Shown here: positions 58,447-64,000 of the stretch, piece after piece
Position numbering within the stretch: position 1 is the stretch's first letter
How the letters are laid out: each line of letters starts with the position of its first letter
Source: Brienomyrus brachyistius
Lineage: Eukaryota; Chordata; Actinopteri; Osteoglossiformes; Mormyridae
Reading direction: 5' to 3'
Length of the DNA stretch: 64,000 nucleotides
Assembly: GCF_023856365.1 (NCBI RefSeq)
Contig: NC_064554.1
Coordinates: 7,927,001-7,991,000 of the forward strand
Notes under the pieces: model-generated
What the model was told of the DNA's origin: nothing
The model's input: only the letters and a program-made list of their open reading frames with translations
The model's database searches: none
Made by a program: the position numbers and the translations under genes

Positions 58447-58523
58447 GTCACACTTTCTCACCACAGTTATGTTAGTGTCACAGTTTCTCACCACAGTTAT
58501 GTTAGTGTCACAGTTACTCACCA
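58447..58523. repeat. 30-bp tandem duplication, about 2.6 copies
   Basis: The unit gtcacagtttctcaccacag plus ttatgttagt is repeated at 58447, 58477 and, partly, 58507, almost without change. Confidence 0.9.
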
Positions 58524-61500
58524 GATACACTTGTATCAGTTTCCCTTGGCTGCTTGCTCACTGCGTGACCCCCCACCCCCTTTAATTGAACAAACATGGA
58601 ATCTTGAGAAAACCCTTAAACACCATCCCCCTCCATTCTGCTCCTGGCATCTCTTCGCACAGACTGAAGAGCGGAGTTGCATCATCTTAGAATGCAGGGA
58701 TATGGCAACTTTGTCTAGAGTGGCTTCTGCTTTTGAACTGTGTGTCCAGTTTGCCAACTATGTCGAACCCTCTGCTTTGTACGTGAGGCTCTTTTTCGGA
58801 ACCCCTCTTGATCTGTCTGAAGGAGCCTGCAAATCCACAGGCACATCAATGGATCGGGAACCTTCTGGCAAAGACTGCACTGCCAGTATGTCAGGTTCGG
58901 TGTGCATCTTGTGTACGTGAGGCATTGTATTATTAGTACAAGGAGTAGTAGTAAAGTAGTTTTTGGGCAGCTCGCTGCCATGCCGTTAGGCCTGAGACGT
59001 CTGCCAGAGTCTCACTAGGAGGTGGAAATGAGGCTGAGTCTATTCCTGTGTGCTATCAGTCACCTGGTGAAGATCTCAGTGATGTACAGTGAGTGTGCAG
59101 CAAATACTTTATGCACATTCTGCATAGCCGTGTCTGATTATTGATCACATGGAAGCCAGGTGTATGGTCCAAGATACTGATTACATCGCTCCTGCAATCA
59201 TCGGAAGATCGAAGGTGTCTCGTTACCCACAATCAAAATGGAGGAGGGGGCTGGCCAATCCATCGAGCCGAGATTAACGAGGGGCAAGGAGCTGCTGGAA
59301 TGGAGCAGTACGGAGGGAGATACTTGGAGAGCACAAGATCATCTTTTTTGAGTGCAAATTCTCAACTCTGACAGCATCTGCATTAACTATTAATTACAGC
59401 AATTATTTCTGGAGTCCATTTATTATGCAGATAAATGAGTGCATTATTCACACTCTTAAATAATTAATTTTCTGCAATTAGAAAGCATTTCTTAAGGAAA
59501 ATATGAGAAAAGGTCAATAATAATCAAACAAAACACTGTCAGGTTTTATAGCAACGAATGGTAAATTTAATCTCGGTTCCATCTGGTTAACTGTGGACGC
59601 CGGAGCACTCTGATCAAGACAGTCCATGCCTAAAAGCAGGCAAGCATCTCAAGCCAAAGCAGGGGCTGAGACACATGATCAAAGCAAAAAAGAAATCTGG
59701 GTTTGAGCTGCACGAAGTTGCACACAAAGGCCAGTTTCATGGCATCTATTTATCTGGAGACTTGCTGTGAGACACAAGTGAAGCAGGCCTCCATATCACA
59801 TTAACCCTAAGCAGCTTCTTTTGCTGATCCAGCTATTTCAAATACTTAAAACCAATATTTCCTCCTCCCATGTGTGACTTGTTTTACTGTCAATGGGATA
59901 TTAGATGTATTCCCTAAATGCAAAAATGGAAAACTATGAGGCCTGGAGAAAGAGAATCACACTGTATAGGTAGAGAATCCACATGCCTTCCTTAAGGTGA
60001 GGTAGTTTCTCCACATTTATACACTTCCCAGTTAATGCCAGTGCTACACAATCTCTTTAAGGTGTTATAATTAGCTGTTAATCACTTAACTCTAAACCAA
60101 ATAATTTGCACATGTCATTTTTGTTTATATATTCCCTAGTTGCTACAGTGAACATGGAAATTGGAGAAGCAGTGGAAATAGAGGCATTTGAAACAATAAG
60201 ATGCCTAGTTTACATTTAGCACAGGGAAAAGTACGAAATGTGCATCGCGAATGTCTACAATGGAGTGCTGACATAAAAAGTCTTCTAACAACAGAAATAG
60301 CCACAGTTATACACAGAATGCATTATGCTGCCGGTTTTCATGGAATGTCTCCGAGGTAAAGGCCATCCTGCCTTCTCTACCCGGAGTTTACAGCTTAACA
60401 CAATACGTTCAGAATAGAAAAGCAGATGGGGGGAGAACACACCATCTATCCATGTCATAAGCTTCGCAGTCATCCTCATCCGCAACAATTTATGATTATG
60501 TTCACCCACTGTGTAATTTTCCCCAAACCTCTGGGAAAGGGTTTTCTTAAATGACAATAATCTCTGTTTAGTATGTGATATGGGTGCGATTTAGAAGTTT
60601 TATCTTGATCATATAATTACTCCTTACTGCCGAGTACAAAAACAAAAATAAGGTAATTATCATGCTGCAACTTCTGAGCAGCTACCTTCCATCTCCGGGC
60701 GCCGTGCAGTGACACGTCTCAGCTGAGTCCTCGTACCACTTTACTGTATGTGGATCATGGTCCCATAAAACCTTTATTCTACAACAATGGCCACTTCCCT
60801 TTACCAACTTCAGAGCTTCAAAGACAGTCAGTGGAAACTGAACACTTTCTATCCTTAATAAAACAACAAAGGAGAGAAGTTAAAAAAAGACATGAAATGC
60901 AAAATTTTTCCAATTTAAGGCAACAGAGAACAGGCGTGTCAAAAATGACCGTTCCCAATAAATTCCCATTCTCCCTCCTGGGTCATTATTATTGCAGTGT
61001 GATTTATTATTAAAATGGCCAAGCATCATTATTTTACAGTCTACTACAGCGTATTACAGATTATGCTGTACGTTGTATACAGTGTACAGGGACTGAGTGG
61101 CAGTATTCAGAAAATGAAAACTACAGGAACACAGGTCCCAGTAGCAAACATATTCAATATAAAGCAAACTGGCTTATTCTGGCAGGCAGGCAGTAAGACT
61201 GGATGCGCTCAAGGTGGCTAGGAGAAGACATGGACAAGAAAGTGGGAAACAGAGAACGGGACGAGGGAGACGTCTGTACAATATGTGCGGAATAACAAGG
61301 GAGGTCTGTAGGAAGGGAAAATTCTGGTGCATACAGCAGCAAGAATGTAGTTCACAGATGAACAAGCACATACTGTTAAAGAGAGAAGGCACAAAGACAA
61401 TACACATAGTGTAATCAAAGTAAACGCAGTGCAAAACTGATGCTTAAAAGACATAATAAGAACAGGTAACTAATTGCGTCATTTAGATGACTCTCCTGCA

Positions 61501-62116
61501 AAATCCTCACTCGACTTTTGCAGTAAGATGCATTAGCATGCATAATAACCTGGAGTTATGGGAGCAACTTTCTCAGCTGAGTAACTGTGGGACAGTATTC
61601 AGGAGTGAAAATGTGGAGCTTCCTGTAGCCGCCTCTCCCCTCTAAAGACAAACCAGGCAGGCAATAAAAACACCTGTGATGAGTAACATCAAATGATAAC
61701 TTAACAATAAGGAATAGTACAGTGTACAACATAATTGGGTATGCTACTCCAGTGATAACACAGTGGAAACTAATGAGGTCATAGTTCAATAAATCAGAAG
61801 TAAGAACAGGTGAGAGAAAATGAGAGCTGTGCAAATAGATACCGATTAATTAGTTAAACACCAAAACTGGTGCTCTCTCTCCAATGCAGAGGGACCCTGT
61901 CTCTTGGCAGCCCAATCAGTTTAAGATGAAAACATTTTCCTCAAGGCAAAAGGCAATATCTATCTATGACTTCTCCATCACAACGTGCGGTTTTATTTTT
62001 TAAAGGGGACAGAGAGAGACATGGTGGATGATTGAAGGCGTGACACTGACCTGTCGGGGCTGTGTTTATTGAATTAACCAACAGAAAGCTGTTTTTAGGT
62101 CTTATCTTTGTTGTTA

Positions 62117-62947
62117 CAGTGTCTTGCAAAAGTAATGAGCCCCCTTACAGATATCAGATTTGCCTGAATTACAGATGATGCAAACTCATAGTCTCTTACA
62201 GTAAATTTCAAACAAAATCAATTATTTGTCAGCAAATCTTGACTGACGTGTTAGCTGGGATGCTCTCATACCTTCTGCCAAACTTTAGACATTAGACATT
62301 TAGACATTTTATATAGCTCTTCTTGAGTATTTACTTATTTCTAGCCACCATCCCACAAAGGCCAGCAGTATGCACGGCTGCAGCATACAGTATGCTCTTC
62401 ACATGGTGGACTGGTTCGCCTTCACTCCACTCTCAGTCACTGACCTCTGTACCTCCTTCAGAGTGACTGTAGACCCCAGTTTGGCTTCGCTCCCATCTCC
62501 TATTTTTGTGGTTGGTGAATCTTCAGGGATGGGCTAGTCTAGGCAAGTGTGGTATAACTTCCACTTTCTCAGTATTGATCCAACTGTGCTTACTTGTGAT
62601 GTTCAATCTCTTGGATGCTTTTTGTAAATTTATGGCATTTGATTACTTTATTTTACAACTTCCTTATGTTCCTCAGCTCCTTCCTTATGTTCTTTAGTCT
62701 TTTTCCCCCTTACTTTCAATGTCTTTCCAATTATAGTGAAACTGGCAGTTGTGTTGTTGGTAAGGCTATTTTTTCATCTGTATCTTTTTCCTCTTTCATG
62801 CAGAGCTTCCAGAAGACAGGGGTTGAATACATGTGCAAGTAGCATTTTTCTGTGAAAAATACTGTGAGGAAGAATATGTGTCTGTATTTTGTGTAATTCA
62901 AGCAAATGATTATTTTAAGAGGGGCTTAATACTTTTTCAAGGCACTC
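62117..62947. mobile_element. Tc1/mariner-like non-autonomous element
   Basis: The left end cagtgtcttgcaaaagtaat and the right end (reversed: gagtgccttgaaaaagtatt) form a terminal inverted repeat of the common fish 'cagtgccttgcaaaagtatt' type. TA lies directly outside both ends (62115-62116, 62948-62949). Length is 831 bp. The interior has no recognisable transposase. Confidence 0.75.
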
Positions 62948-62984
62948 TATAGCACTCTTTACTACAGGCCACATGGTAACTGCA

Positions 62985-63230
62985 TTGGTGACATTGTGGC
63001 TTCTACGTTTACAGGTTTGATTCCCACCTACAGCTTCGTGTACCCTCCCCAGATTAGTGTAGGTCTTCACTAGCTACCACAATTTCACCACACTGTCCAA
63101 AATCTAGCATTATGGTGTACTGGTGCCTCTACATTGCATGATTATGAAGGTTTGCCCTGTGATGGAGTGGGATCCCGTTGAAGGCGCCCCCTTTGTTGTC
63201 CTCCCCTGTGCATTCTGACTGTGGTGACCT
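62985..63230 (+). mobile_element. V-SINE-like fragment, strongly decayed
   Basis: 'ggtgacattgtggcttctac' with 'caggtttgattcccacc' resembles a SINE head and B box. 'gccctgtgatggagtgggatcccgttg' resembles the 3-prime region. The middle is hardly recognisable. Confidence 0.4.
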
Positions 63231-64000
63231 TGTACTGAGTAAGTGGTTATGTAAAGTGAATGAGTGCAGAAAGGCTGGTCTGGTTTGCTCTGAAGCGTGT
63301 GTGTCTGTCACTGTGTTAGTGGCCTTTGCCCTGCAGGAACTAAGACTACTGTCACTGCACTGAACTTAACATATACAAGTACAAATATGCTGAATTCATT
63401 GATAATGATGATTATCTGTTTGAGAACTATAGTGGTTTCTGTAAAAGAAGAATGCAAATAAGTGAGCATTTTAGTGTAGGATTCTTCCTAAACTATAACC
63501 TTTCTCTAAGTAGACTTCACATTCACTTGGAATAAGTATTGCTAGGTCTTAAATGTTATTTATAAATGTTATTTGGTCCTTGACTACTCCATTGTTTTTA
63601 GAAATTTCAAGAAAATCACTTGTTCTTACCAAGGTTCTTGTTATTTTAATGTGGTCAAATGCAGGAAGGTTGAATGGCATTCAAACTGCAATTGCAGGCT
63701 TCATTGTTGTGAAGATAGTGATTCTGTAAGAGTTGATGTGTCTGTTATATGCTGTGCAGGTACACTGTACCCATGGCTACTTGTACTAGTAGTGGAGGGG
63801 TTGCCTTGTGAAGGATCTGGCCGAGCGTGTATTGACGTCTTTTGCTCATGCTTCTGAGAGAACATCAGAACCATGTATTAAAAATGAAAGCTTACATCTG
63901 AATACTGACTGGCTAAAGGAAGGGGAGAGAGGATTAAAACGGAGATTTCCAGTCTATTCTTTTAACCCAGTGATGTCCATCCAGTGAATGTGTCTTAGGC

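Larger units (their letters stand above)
50587..64000 (+). other. Presumed sdk1 intron running past the window end
   Basis: A consensus gtgagt donor opens the stretch. No acceptor plus Sidekick-like coding sequence was found up to the end. It contains SINEs, LINE fragments, a Tc1-like element and unassigned sequence, listed separately. Unassigned stretches longer than 300 bases with nothing visible: 50590-51060, 51330-51825, 52860-53610, 53913-56030, 58525-62116 and 63231-64000. Confidence 0.75.

Noticed and set aside
58715..58981. Minus-strand frame with a signal-peptide-like start (TTLLLLLVLII)
   Set aside because: The hydrophobic run comes from a tag/tac low-complexity stretch; the rest has no known fold and no exon context.
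50587..64000. Next sdk1 exon
   Set aside because: No stretch coding for the expected Ig2 continuation with an AG acceptor and GT donor was found; it probably lies beyond the window.

Overview
This is a eukaryotic window, almost certainly from a ray-finned fish. No dense bacterial or viral coding layout is present. Long AT-leaning non-coding stretches are littered with decayed teleost-type transposable elements: V-SINE-like SINEs, Tc1-like and hAT elements, and several LINE families. The only convincing host coding sequence is three short exons with proper splice sites and matching codon phases. The species cannot be told from sequence alone.

Host gene: exons at 44143-44302, 49938-50044 and 50439-50586 (+ strand) encode the first immunoglobulin domain and the start of the second of a Sidekick cell-adhesion protein. 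The residues fit SDK1 better than SDK2. The signal-peptide exon and the next downstream exon were not found, so 1-44142 is probably intron 1 (or upstream DNA) and 50587-64000 a later intron.

Region by region: 1-8.6 kb is mostly unassigned, with a hAT-type MITE (2151-2337) and a second terminal-inverted-repeat element (4353-4658). 8.6-11.5 kb is a striking minisatellite of exactly 110 copies of a 26-bp unit with no change of length anywhere. 11.5-19 kb holds a tRNA-derived SINE, a 149-bp inverted-repeat MITE, an inverted Nimb/I-like LINE relic, a possible Tigger scrap and a ZMYM1-like hAT transposase relic. 20-33 kb has a Gypsy pol scrap, a solo LTR, a Tc1-like element, an L2/CR1-like LINE whose reverse-transcriptase aspartates are lost, and an LTR-like segment. 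33-44 kb has a 32-bp minisatellite, fragments of an RTE-like LINE in disturbed order, and a Tc1-like element complete from TIR to TIR. The sdk1 introns from 44 to 54 kb hold a second Nimb/I-like LINE and several V-SINE-like copies. 54-64 kb has LINE 3-prime fragments, a further TIR element and long unassigned stretches.

No rRNA, functional tRNA, CRISPR array, operon or complete intact transposase was seen. The best candidate for something unusual is the length-invariant 26-bp array with its block-wise higher-order structure.
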